Made by a program: the position numbers and the translations under genes
Part shown: piece after piece, positions 8,092 to 15,779 of the stretch
How the letters are laid out: every line of letters starts with the position of its first letter
Numbering within the stretch: the first letter of the stretch is position 1
Notes under the pieces: generated by a model
Seen by the model: the letters and a program-made list of their open reading frames with translations, nothing else
Database searches by the model: none
Told to the model about the DNA's origin: nothing
NCBI GenBank assembly: GCA_963725215.1
Contig: CAVRXQ010000002.1
Coordinates: forward strand, 310,001 to 374,000
Source of the DNA: CAVRXQ01 sp963725215
GTDB lineage: Bacteria; Actinomycetota; Acidimicrobiia; Acidimicrobiales; Bog-793
Direction: 5' to 3'
Length of the DNA: 64,000 nt

Positions 8092-10278
8092 TTACGGCGT
8101 CACGTAGTTGACTGATGTTCCCCAGTTCGCGAGGCCGTCGCGCGTTCCGTCGCACGTCCCGATCGTCAGGGTGAAATCGGAACCCGTGCAGTTGGGGTGC
8201 TGGATGAAATTGGTGGCGAAGTAGATCCGCCCGGTACCCGGCGCGTAGACCGCCCAGCTGTAATCGCCCCATCTGGGTCGGAGCGGAGTGACGTACTCGG
8301 TGAAGCCGTCCTGTGGTGACTCTCCCAAGTCCGCGATGTGGATCGTCGAATTGACGAGGTCGCCAGACGTGCTCGTCAACCGACCATACGCGGTGCTCGG
8401 GTAGAAGCCTCCGCTGTCGGCTCCCTTCGGTCCGCCGTTCCCCGACAGCGTGAAGGTCATGATTGCCCCGTCATTGCCGCCGTTTTGGAACGCACTGCCC
8501 TCGGCTGCGATCGCCGGGAACTCGATGTCTTCGTGCGCCGCAGAGACGTATCCCTGGCTCGTCAGGCTCAAGGTGCCGGAGTTGTCGGAGCGGCCACGGT
8601 CTCTGTGCCGAGCGGTGGCGCTGTTCGTAGCGATCACCCAATAGGCCGCGCCTTGGTGCACCTCAGGAGTCGTCTCCCCCGAGAACGACTGGCCGACCTC
8701 GGTCGTCACCGCGCCCCAGAGCTGGCCCTGTGCCTGTGCGACCTGAGTGAAGCCGTCACCGTTCGTGGCGATCCCCCCCTCGGGACAACTGGTGGTCGTG
8801 TTGTTGTCGACGTGGAACCCGAACTCGGCGCCGAAGGCTACGCACTCGTCAGCGAGCGGAGTCGGTCCGGCTTTCTGCGCACCGAGTTGACCTTCGCCGT
8901 AATAGGACTCCACTCCCGAGAACAGCTGACCTCCGAACTGAATGGTCGAGCACGCGTGACAGAACCCGGACTTCAACGCCGAAAGGCCAGTCCAGTCGAA
9001 TGCGGCAATCCGAGTGTCGCCCTGGCCGAAGAAGTCGAGCGAACCAAGCATGAAACCTGAACCGCTGTTCGCGTTGTCGTACTGACTCGGGTCTGACGGC
9101 TGTGCCGGGATGACTTGGTACCAGCACGCGCCATTTGCCGCACAAGTTCCGTCCGGCGTATTGACCAAGCCCATGTTCTCGATCGCGACGTTGAAAACAG
9201 GATTCGGTTTGCCGTTGGGCAGCGTGACCGGCCCACCCTCTTCCAGCGCGTCCTTGCTGAACGCGAACTCCTGTGCCCCGTTGAAGCCAAAGCCCAATCC
9301 GGCGCTGGTCAGCGGGAATTCGTCGTAGAAGAGCAAGAAAGCGTCGCGGGTCACCGAGATCTTCGCGAAGTCATTGAGCAAGCTCGGGGAGCCCGGCTCG
9401 TTCGGGTTGTAGTCGGCGTTCGAGAAATAGACGTTGTACGGGCCGAATGGGCTCTTGCCTTGCGTGACCGCGATGCCTTCGGCACATTCGTTCGGCGCTC
9501 CCGCAAAGCAACCGGTGAACGGACCGCCGCTCGCGTAGCTGTTCTCCGAGACGAACTCGGTGATGATCCAATGCCCGCCATTGCTCGAGTCGTACAGGCA
9601 CGACGGGTCGCCCCCGCTGCTCCAGCCGGCCGAGCCATGGGACGCCAGGCCGAAGACGTTGTCATCCGCGATCGGAGTCGACACGCGATCGAGGGCCGTA
9701 TTGAAAACGAGAATCTCGCCGATGTTGTTGGTTTCGACGACGTATCCGTTGCCGGCGCACAGGCCTTGGTCTGCCGGTTCGATGTCTCCGAGTGTGTTCA
9801 TCGGCAGCGACGCGCTGTCGACCGCGTCCAGCCCATCCACTCCGACGGCCCCGCCCGCGGCTGTGTTGATCGTGTCGCAGCCAGCTCCCGGGCAACTCAC
9901 GCCCGGAGGAGCGATCGGCGGGTCACGACGCGGTGGCGTCGGATTCGGCATCTCCCGCGCGGCGTCGGCCGACTTCACTGAAGCTTTGATCGAATTCGCG
10001 CTGGCCGCAGTGGATGCGGATTCCGACGCCGTCGATGGCACATAAAACGGCCCCGAGAGCAGCTGGCATCCCGACGCGGCACAACCCGTCGCGGCTGATC
10101 CGACGAATGTCGGTGCTCCGCTTGTAATCGGCGTCGTCGTCACGGCGCTCGTCGCCGGTACGACCTTCGGAGCAGCTGACGCTAGCCCCGTCCCTCCCGC
10201 GCTAACGATGAGCGCAAGTGGCAGCGGTATAAGCGCCAACAACGCGACTTTCTTACGCAAGTGACTTGTACGCAACAT
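8092..10278 (-). CDS. Large secreted protein of unknown function
   Basis: A 728-residue protein with a clear Sec signal peptide: basic start (RTSHLRKK), hydrophobic core LLALIPLPLALIV, and an ASA cleavage site near residue 35. A Thr/Ser/Ala-rich linker follows (40-115), then a large domain rich in Gly, Asn, Asp and aromatics with scattered cysteines. I see no catalytic motif or sequence repeat that names a family. The density of short beta-strand-like segments (GHWIITEFVSENSY, RIYFATNFIQHP) suggests a beta-propeller or similar all-beta fold, but this is inference. Upstream lie four phased direct repeats that look like a regulator binding array, and downstream a strong hairpin, so it is probably a single-gene, specifically regulated unit. 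Confidence 0.75.
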   Translation of the reverse strand: MLRTSHLRKKVALLALIPLPLALIVSAGGTGLASAAPKVVPATSAVTTTPITSGAPTFVGSAATGCAASGCQLLSGPFYVPSTASESASTAASANSIKASVKSADAAREMPNPTPPRRDPPIAPPGVSCPGAGCDTINTAAGGAVGVDGLDAVDSASLPMNTLGDIEPADQGLCAGNGYVVETNNIGEILVFNTALDRVSTPIADDNVFGLASHGSAGWSSGGDPSCLYDSSNGGHWIITEFVSENSYASGGPFTGCFAGAPNECAEGIAVTQGKSPFGPYNVYFSNADYNPNEPGSPSLLNDFAKISVTRDAFLLFYDEFPLTSAGLGFGFNGAQEFAFSKDALEEGGPVTLPNGKPNPVFNVAIENMGLVNTPDGTCAANGACWYQVIPAQPSDPSQYDNANSGSGFMLGSLDFFGQGDTRIAAFDWTGLSALKSGFCHACSTIQFGGQLFSGVESYYGEGQLGAQKAGPTPLADECVAFGAEFGFHVDNNTTTSCPEGGIATNGDGFTQVAQAQGQLWGAVTTEVGQSFSGETTPEVHQGAAYWVIATNSATARHRDRGRSDNSGTLSLTSQGYVSAAHEDIEFPAIAAEGSAFQNGGNDGAIMTFTLSGNGGPKGADSGGFYPSTAYGRLTSTSGDLVNSTIHIADLGESPQDGFTEYVTPLRPRWGDYSWAVYAPGTGRIYFATNFIQHPNCTGSDFTLTIGTCDGTRDGLANWGTSVNYVTP

Positions 10279-10853
10279 CTTCCTCCATCCATCGATTGAT
10301 GTTCGGCGGTGACTGTTTATCTACGGAGGTGACTGCCTCTGAAGGCGGTGACTGCGTATGTACGGCGGAAACTGCTCTACCACAGCGCGTCGCGAGATAT
10401 TCGTCGGCACGTTTTTTACAGGACGACGTTGCACTTTCGTTACGGTGCCGAACGTTTCGTAGCGGTCGGCGGAGACGTTCGATTTGCGCAATCAGAATCG
10501 CGGCGTGACGAGTTCGGTCACCGCGCGACACCGACGATCCCTGTAAAATTGATGGCACCCCCGCTCGGCACAAACTCGCCGGAAACGACGGCTGCGTCAA
10601 TACTTCAAGCCAATCGTCTGTAACTCGATCCGATCGCGCTACTTAACGCGTGTGTACGGCATCGAAGCAATTTGGAGCGAATTTCTCGACGGCCCTACCT
10701 ACGCCGCGAATGCGGCTCAGACTTTGGTGCTTTTCATGATTCCGCTCGTCACGTCCCACTTCTCCTAATACCTAGACAGGCGCGCTGGGTTCTCGGAGCC
10801 GAACTGGTCGCCCAAGGCGTGGCTGCGGGCTGGTCCTCATTGCAATTGGGCGG
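10279..10853. other. Regulatory region and gene-poor stretch
   Basis: The first 100 bases hold four phased direct repeats (separate entry). Beyond about 10400 I see no supported gene. A plus-strand open frame from 10553 to a TAA at 10766-10768 ends in a hydrophobic segment (QTLVLFMIPLVTSHF) and could be a fragment of a membrane protein, but the start is unclear and I do not call it. Confidence 0.4.
10305..10374. promoter_or_regulatory. Four phased ~20-bp direct repeats upstream of the secreted protein gene
   Basis: The core ggcggtgactg occurs at 10305, 10325 (ggaggtgactg), 10344 and 10364 (ggcggaaactg), at intervals of 20, 19 and 20 bases. This places the copies on the same helical face, two turns apart. 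They lie 27-96 bases before the start codon of the minus-strand secreted protein gene (cagtcaccgcc in its orientation). Such spacing suggests cooperative binding of an activator or repressor. The regulator is unknown. Confidence 0.55.
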
Positions 10854-11075
10854 ATGAAGAAGGCTTCCGACCGAGAAAAGGAGTCGAGGCTCACTCAACT
10901 GCTCGGGGGGCGATCGAGCCCTTATTCGGGGACATCACCTCTAGTCATTACGGCTGGCGTGACATTGCTCGCGGGCGGAGGGGGTGGCCTCTACTGGCTT
11001 GTCCCGACGGTCATCATCGCCCTCGTCGGCGGTGGGTTGAACGCGTGGCTATTGCTCATTCGATTAGGAGAGTGA
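10854..11075 (+). CDS. Small membrane protein, two transmembrane segments
   Basis: A 73-residue protein. After a charged N-terminus (KKASDREKESR) come two hydrophobic segments (about 29-43 and 47-66) joined by GGGGGLYWLVP, ending in NAWLLLIRLGE. The glycine-rich GGLYWLVP turn and the NAW-x-LL ending resemble small actinobacterial membrane proteins of unknown function. No good Shine-Dalgarno is visible before the ATG. It stands between two minus-strand secreted-protein genes and has no obvious partner. Confidence 0.5.
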   Translation: MKKASDREKESRLTQLLGGRSSPYSGTSPLVITAGVTLLAGGGGGLYWLVPTVIIALVGGGLNAWLLLIRLGE

Positions 11076-11146
11076 GAGCCCGAACCATGGGCACGCGACG
11101 TAGAAGGGTTCAGATTGCGGGGTGGGTGCCCCGTCGCTGAGCGGTA

Positions 11147-11236
11147 GTGTCGGAGGAGGGACGCGGCTCGCGCTACTACCAACCACTGGCGGTTGGATGC
11201 ATCGAAGGGCGCAGAGTGAATCCGATCGGCACATGC
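11147..11236. repeat. Dispersed intergenic repeat, copy A
   Basis: This stretch aligns over about 90 bases with 17149-17235, sharing blocks such as gtcgga-gagg, actggcgg and ggcacatg at about three quarters identity by eye. The core ccaacc-actggc-ggttgg folds as a hairpin. It lies about 40-130 bases beyond the 3-prime end of the 8-repeat secreted protein gene. Nothing else is recognised in 11076-11274. Confidence 0.5.
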
Positions 11237-11274
11237 AGCGTGGGCCGGGTTCAGATAACACTGATGGCCGAGGG

Positions 11275-13395
11275 CTACCCCACCCGCACGACGATGGATT
11301 TGCTGCGGGAACGATAGAGACCGCGCGCTTGGTACTTCGCGAGGAGCCGGTGACTCCCGAAGCCCAGCCGCGATGAATTCACTGAGCAGACTGCGACGCC
11401 ATCGACGAGTGCGGCCGAACAGATCGTCTTTCCGGCGAAACTAACCTCGACCCTCCCTGAGACGGTGCCTATCTTTCCGAACAGGTGGATGTGCAGGTGC
11501 ACCTGCACACCGAATCGCTCGGTCGACAAATGAGCCTTCACGATCTCTTTCGGCAGTGGCTTGGCGATCCACTGGGCGTAGAGCGAGATGGCCGCGCTGA
11601 TCGAGATGATCTGGCCGTCGGTGTAGGCGGTGCCCGAACCGTTGGCTGCAGTGTTCCAGCCGGTGAAGGAGTGCCCGGCGAAGCTGAAGACGTTGGCCGT
11701 CAGGGCCTTCGCCACGCCGGTGGTGTAGGACTCTGCGCTTATCGTCCCCCTGCCGCCGTTGGCGTTAAAGCTCACGTCCTCGCTGTTCGCACTCCACTGG
11801 GCGTAGAGAGTGACGTTGGCATTGAAGGGGTACGTCTCACCGTCGGTGTAGGCGGTGCCCGAGCCGTTGGCCGCAGTGTTCCAACCGGTGAAGGTGTAAC
11901 CGGCGAAGGTGAAGGCGTTCGACGTCAGGGCCTTCGCCGCGCCGGCGGTGGAGGATTCCGTGCTGATCGTCCCGCTGCCGCCGTTGGCGTCAAAGGTGAC
12001 CGTATAGACCTCGTCGAGGAGGAAGGCCTGGATGTTCCCGGAGCCCTCTTTGTAGAACCCGCCCGCGACGCAGCTGCCGTCCGAGTTGCACGAAACCGAA
12101 TTCGTCTCCCCGTCACCGCCGGCGTTGAGCGATCCGCCGACCTCGCTCGGCGTTCCCCAGGTGCCGCCGACCTCGTCGACGACGAAGGACTGATGGTTCC
12201 CGGAGCCCTCTTTGTAGTACCCGCCGGCGGCGCAGTTGCCGTTCGAGGCGCACGAAACCGAATTGATCCACGCATCACCGCCGGTGTTGAGCGATCCGGC
12301 GACCTCGCTGGGCGTTCCCCAGGTGCCGCCGACCTCGTCGACGACGAAGGACTGGGAGCTCCCGGAGCTCTCTTTGTATCGCCCGCCGGCGGCGCAGTTG
12401 CCGTCAGAGGTGCACGAGACCGACCAGACCCTCGCCAAGCCGCCGGCGTTGAGCGATCCGGCGACCTCGCTCGGCGTTCCCCAGATACCGGCGACCTCGT
12501 CGACGACGAAGGCCTGATATTTCCCCGAGCTGTCTTTGTATCGCCCGCCGGCGGCGCAGTTGCCGTCCGAGGTGCATGAGACCGAAAAGACCTGCGCACT
12601 ACCGCCGAAGTTGAGTGAATTGGCGACCTCGCTCGGCGCATCCCAGGTACCAGCGACCTCGTCGACGATGAAGGCCTGGTAGTTCTCGGAGCTGTCTTTG
12701 TATCGCCCACCGGCGGCGCAGTTGCCGTTCGAGCTGCACGAGACCGAATTGGTATCCCCGTCGCCGCCGGTGTTGAGCGAACCGGCTACCTCGCTCGGCG
12801 CATCCCAGACACCGGCGACCTCGTCGACGACGAAATTCTGATAGTTGCCGGCGCTGTCTTTGTATCGCCCACCGGCGGCGCAGTTGCCGTTCGAGTGGCA
12901 CGAGACCGAATTGACCCATGCGTGACCGCCAGCGTTGAGCGATCCGGCGACCTCGCTCGCCGTTCCCCAGGTCCCGGCGACCTCGTCGACGACGAAGTTC
13001 TGATAGTTGCCGGCGCTGTCTTTGTATCGCCCACCGGCGGCGCAGTTGCCGTTCGAGGGGCACGAGACCGAATTGACCCATGCGTCACCGCCGGTGTTGA
13101 GCGATGCGGCGACCTCGCTCGGCGTTCCCCAGGTCCCGGCGACCTCGTCAACGTCGAAGGCCTGGGTGTTCCCGGCGCTGTCTTTGTAGTACCCAACGGC
13201 AGCGCAGTTGCCGTCCGAGGGGCACGAGACCGAATTGATAACCGCGTCACCGCCGGTGTTGAGCGATGCGGCGACCTCGCTCGGCGTTCCCCAGGCGACA
13301 TCGGCGCCTGCTGGTCCCGACGAGGAGACAACCGCCGCGGCAGATACACCGACGGCGAGAAACGCGACCAGCAGCCGAGAGATGACCCGGCGCAT
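11275..13395 (-). CDS. Secreted repeat protein: eight 54-aa repeats plus two InlB-type B repeats
   Basis: A 706-residue exported protein. The signal peptide (MRRVISRLLVAFLAVG, cleavage after PAGA near residue 32) is followed by eight tandem 54-residue repeats with the pattern WGxPSEVAxSLNxGGxA, SVSCxSxGNC, AAGGRYKDS and FVVDEVAG. Next come two Listeria-Bacteroides type repeats (VTFDANGGSGTI to LYAQW and VSFNANGGRGTI to LYAQW, each about 70 residues) and a C-terminal Ig-like domain with one Cys pair. Eight similar units suggest an eight-bladed beta propeller. The repeats are nearly identical at DNA level (162 bp), so copy number may vary. I chose the ATG at 13393-13395, which has a GGGGGC stretch upstream and starts the signal peptide; an alternative start lies at 13428. 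Confidence 0.85.
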   Translation of the reverse strand: MRRVISRLLVAFLAVGVSAAAVVSSSGPAGADVAWGTPSEVAASLNTGGDAVINSVSCPSDGNCAAVGYYKDSAGNTQAFDVDEVAGTWGTPSEVAASLNTGGDAWVNSVSCPSNGNCAAGGRYKDSAGNYQNFVVDEVAGTWGTASEVAGSLNAGGHAWVNSVSCHSNGNCAAGGRYKDSAGNYQNFVVDEVAGVWDAPSEVAGSLNTGGDGDTNSVSCSSNGNCAAGGRYKDSSENYQAFIVDEVAGTWDAPSEVANSLNFGGSAQVFSVSCTSDGNCAAGGRYKDSSGKYQAFVVDEVAGIWGTPSEVAGSLNAGGLARVWSVSCTSDGNCAAGGRYKESSGSSQSFVVDEVGGTWGTPSEVAGSLNTGGDAWINSVSCASNGNCAAGGYYKEGSGNHQSFVVDEVGGTWGTPSEVGGSLNAGGDGETNSVSCNSDGSCVAGGFYKEGSGNIQAFLLDEVYTVTFDANGGSGTISTESSTAGAAKALTSNAFTFAGYTFTGWNTAANGSGTAYTDGETYPFNANVTLYAQWSANSEDVSFNANGGRGTISAESYTTGVAKALTANVFSFAGHSFTGWNTAANGSGTAYTDGQIISISAAISLYAQWIAKPLPKEIVKAHLSTERFGVQVHLHIHLFGKIGTVSGRVEVSFAGKTICSAALVDGVAVCSVNSSRLGFGSHRLLAKYQARGLYRSRSKSIVVRVG

Positions 13396-13660
13396 ATCTG
13401 CCCCCATCAAAAACGATGACAAGTCCATCGTCGGACACCGAGATCGTGAGTCAGATGCGGACTTACGACCAGGTGTGCCCGGCAGCCGCGATCGCGTGAC
13501 GCGCGATCGCGCAGCGGCATCCTAAAACGATCGGTTCGACGGCTCCGCGCCTTCGACGTCTTTGGAGCCTTAAGGGTCGGGTGCGAGTGTCCTCAAAATG
13601 ACGGACAGCCGCATATGGATGGTCCCCGTTGGAACTGCTCCCACCGATCCGCTGACGCTT

Positions 13661-13930
13661 CTACGCGAGTCCCATGAACATTTTTTGGACGGACTTGAGC
13701 TCGTAGCCGTCGGCGGCCGCCTCCTCGGGATGTTCGACGCAGAAAGTGAGACCTGCGGCCACGAGCCGAAAACCCGCTTGTTCCAGTGCCTTTGTCGCCG
13801 CACTGATCTGCGTTACGACGTCACGGCACTCTCTGCCTTCATCGATCATCTTTTCGATTCCGGAGATCTGTCCGGCGACGCGGTGCAACCGACGCTTGGC
13901 GTCCTTTACGACCTCGTCCGAAAATTGCAT
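13661..13930 (-). CDS. CsoR/RcnR-superfamily regulator, CstR-like (persulfide-sensor type)
   Basis: An 89-residue DUF156 protein with the family helices (DAKRRLHRVAGQISGIEKMI and ECRDVVTQISAATKAL). Cys35 and Cys64 are present, but the position four before Cys64, where copper sensors have histidine, is Gly60. That two-Cys pattern without His is the one of CstR, which senses persulfide and polysulfide, rather than CsoR. The start at 13930 is preferred because AGAAGGG sits six bases before it; an ATG at 13936 is too close. The gene is divergent from thioredoxin/DUF302 with two palindromes between them, suggesting it represses both sides. Members bind operators as tetramers and release on ligand. 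Confidence 0.85.
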   Translation of the reverse strand: MQFSDEVVKDAKRRLHRVAGQISGIEKMIDEGRECRDVVTQISAATKALEQAGFRLVAAGLTFCVEHPEEAAADGYELKSVQKMFMGLA

Positions 13931-13971
13931 TGCCATCCCTTCTCTTCAAGCGACTGCCTATTCACGCAGAC

Positions 13972-13987
13972 GTACCCCATAGGGTAC
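13972..13987. promoter_or_regulatory. Palindromic operator for the CstR/CsoR-like regulator, site 1
   Basis: gtaccc-cata-gggtac is a perfect 6-bp inverted repeat with a 4-base centre. TACCC/GGGTA half-sites with a short centre are typical of CsoR-family operators. It lies in the divergent spacer 41 bases before the regulator start. Confidence 0.65.
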
Positions 13988-13994
13988 CTTAGAC

Positions 13995-14010
13995 ATACGC
14001 CTGGGGGTAT
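13995..14010. promoter_or_regulatory. Palindromic operator for the CstR/CsoR-like regulator, site 2
   Basis: atacgcc-tg-ggggtat matches at six of seven arm positions. It sits eight bases from site 1 and 58 bases before the thioredoxin start, so the pair could control both divergent transcripts. Confidence 0.55.
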
Positions 14011-14068
14011 CGTGGTTGGGCAGGGTAAGGCGCCCACAGGCGCCCGCCAGATCAGGAGGCAATGTGAA

Positions 14069-14443
14069 ATGGCGACGGTGACCGCCACTGAAGATACGTT
14101 CAACGAGCTCGTCGGATCGAACGACGTCGTGCTAGTGGACTTTTGGGCTGCTTGGTGCGGGCCGTGCCGAATGTTCGCGCCGGTCTTCGAGGACGCTTCG
14201 AAGAAATACCCAGAGATCGTTTTCGCGAAGGTCGATACCGAGTCGGAGCAGGCGCTCGCGGCCAGCTTCGGAATCATGTCGATTCCGACGCTGTTCGCCT
14301 TTCGCGAGCAGATGCTCGTCTATGCCCAGCCCGGAGCGTTGCCGGCGGCGTCGCTCGAGGACTTGATCACGAAGGTCAACGAGCTCGACATGGACGACGT
14401 GCGGCAAAAAATCACCGAGCAAACGGCGCCGGCGGCGGGCTGA
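14069..14443 (+). CDS. Thioredoxin
   Basis: A 124-residue thioredoxin with the redox site WCGPC (29-33), the preceding VDFWAAW strand, and the cis-proline segment SIPTL near residue 73. The ATG at 14069 has an AGGAGG-type Shine-Dalgarno (14053-14058); the frame stays open upstream but without meaning. A charged C-terminal tail (DMDDVRQKITEQ) extends about 15 residues beyond a minimal thioredoxin. It is the first gene after the CstR-like operators and is followed 24 bases later by a DUF302 gene. A role in persulfide or disulfide reduction under control of that regulator is likely. Confidence 0.92.
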   Translation: MATVTATEDTFNELVGSNDVVLVDFWAAWCGPCRMFAPVFEDASKKYPEIVFAKVDTESEQALAASFGIMSIPTLFAFREQMLVYAQPGALPAASLEDLITKVNELDMDDVRQKITEQTAPAAG

Positions 14444-14467
14444 AACCCGATCAACGGAGCGGTCGAG

Positions 14468-14863
14468 ATGCGTGGCATCGAGGTAAGAGTCGAACGGGAC
14501 CTCAAAGACACCGACAAGGCTGTTCGGTTGGCCCTTGCCGAAGAGGGATTCGGCGTCCTCACCGAAATCGACGTCGCGGCGACGCTCAAACAGAAGCTCG
14601 GCATCGAGCGACCACCGCTGCGAATCCTCGGTGCGTGCAACCCGAACCTCGCCCACCGCGCACTCGAGCTTGACCCTTCGGCCGCGCTCGTACTCCCATG
14701 CAATGTCGTGATCGAGCCTGACCCGAGCGGTGGCACCAGGGTCACGTTTGCTGACCCACGTGAGCTGATGCCTGGTGCGAGCTTCCGCGAGCTTGCCGAC
14801 GAGGCTTCGACGCGCTTTGCCAGGGTGGCAACACGGATCAGCCGAGCAGACGAATCGGGTTAG
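14468..14863 (+). CDS. DUF302 family protein
   Basis: A 131-residue protein with the DUF302 pattern: EGFGVLTEIDVAATLKQKLG at about 26-45, then LRILGACNPNLAHRAL with a single cysteine, and LPCNVVIE. The family is small, homodimeric and of unknown biochemical activity; it is often found next to CsoR-type regulators, thioredoxins and sulfur or copper genes, as here. The gene follows thioredoxin after 24 bases and precedes the PIG-L deacetylase by 12, so all three probably share the CstR-controlled promoter. The GACNP cysteine could be the functional residue, but that is inference. Confidence 0.88.
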   Translation: MRGIEVRVERDLKDTDKAVRLALAEEGFGVLTEIDVAATLKQKLGIERPPLRILGACNPNLAHRALELDPSAALVLPCNVVIEPDPSGGTRVTFADPRELMPGASFRELADEASTRFARVATRISRADESG

Positions 14864-14875
14864 GCACCCCCTGTC

Positions 14876-15613
14876 ATGGGAGACGGCCAGAACGACCTTG
14901 GCCTTGACCGAGAACGGCGCGATCGCCTCGAGTCGAGCCTTCCCCGAGCACGTTCATTGCTCGCCGTCGTTGCCCATCCCGACGATGAGAGCTTTGGCCT
15001 CGGCGCCGCGCTCGGCAGCTTCACCAAACGGGGCACTGAGGTGACGGTCTTGTGCTTGACCCATGGTGAGGCGTCGACCCTCGGCGTAGGGCGTCGAGGT
15101 CTCGCAGCCCTTCGTGCCCGCGAGCTTGCAAGGTCAGCCGCGGTGCTCGGAGTCAATTGCGTCGAGCTCCTTTCGTACCCCGACGGCGGTCTCGAGGGCC
15201 TTCCGCTTCCTTCGCTCGTGGCCGAGATCGACCGGGTCATCGATGACACCCGGCCCGATCTGCTCCTCGTCTTCGATGAGGGAGGTATCACAGGTCATCT
15301 CGACCACCAGCGTGCGACGACCGCCGCTCTCACCGGTTCGGGTCAACTTCCGGTACTCGCGTGGGCGATCGCCGACGATGCCGCGTCACGACTGAACGCC
15401 GAGTTAGGCGCAAACTTTTGCGGCAGGCGACGCGACGAGCTCGACTTCTCAATCACGGTCGATCGCGCGCTGCAGCGCCGTGCGATCTCGTGTCATCACA
15501 GCCAGTCATCGAAGAACCGCGCGCTGTGGAGGCGTCTCGAGCTTCAAGGCGACCGCGAACTCTTCCGTTGGTTGCGCAGGCCCGCCGACGAACGCACCTT
15601 CGATGAGCGGTAG
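14876..15613 (+). CDS. PIG-L/LmbE-type zinc deacetylase
   Basis: A 245-residue protein with the zinc motif AHPDDE (33-38) and the second metal motif GHLDHQ (near 141). The family removes acetyl groups from N-acetylglucosamine-type sugars; members include MshB (mycothiol) and bacillithiol BshB enzymes. Being third in a thioredoxin/DUF302 transcript under a persulfide-sensor-like regulator makes a low-molecular-weight thiol or thiol-conjugate role attractive, but the sequence alone does not separate MshB from Mca or other LmbE proteins. The C-terminal HHSQSSKNRALWRRLEL segment contains a HHSQ motif often seen in this family. Confidence 0.85.
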   Translation: MGDGQNDLGLDRERRDRLESSLPRARSLLAVVAHPDDESFGLGAALGSFTKRGTEVTVLCLTHGEASTLGVGRRGLAALRARELARSAAVLGVNCVELLSYPDGGLEGLPLPSLVAEIDRVIDDTRPDLLLVFDEGGITGHLDHQRATTAALTGSGQLPVLAWAIADDAASRLNAELGANFCGRRRDELDFSITVDRALQRRAISCHHSQSSKNRALWRRLELQGDRELFRWLRRPADERTFDER

Positions 15614-15779
15614 GGATGAATGAAAGGGCCTTTCGACCCTGGGGGGTTGTGACTTTAGCCCGGAAGCAATTTGGAACGGTCAGGGTTATTCGATCCTCTG
15701 CAAACCAGTTCGGCACCGAGGTCGCGACAAAGGTCGCGGGCCCGGCGGCGTGCCTTCTGGAGATATGCGGCAACTCGAA

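Noticed and set aside
11100..11250. tRNA-like ggttcaga words near the dispersed repeat
   Set aside because: No cloverleaf, acceptor stem or anticodon arm can be drawn.
11275..13395. Tandem repeats considered as CRISPR or satellite
   Set aside because: The unit is 162 bp, in frame, without unique spacers, and encodes a clean protein repeat.
13487..13511. Two copies of the self-palindrome cgcgatcgcg separated by five bases
   Set aside because: gcgatcgc words are expected often in this GC-rich, GATC-bearing composition; position 90 bases before a start is suggestive but not enough to call an operator.
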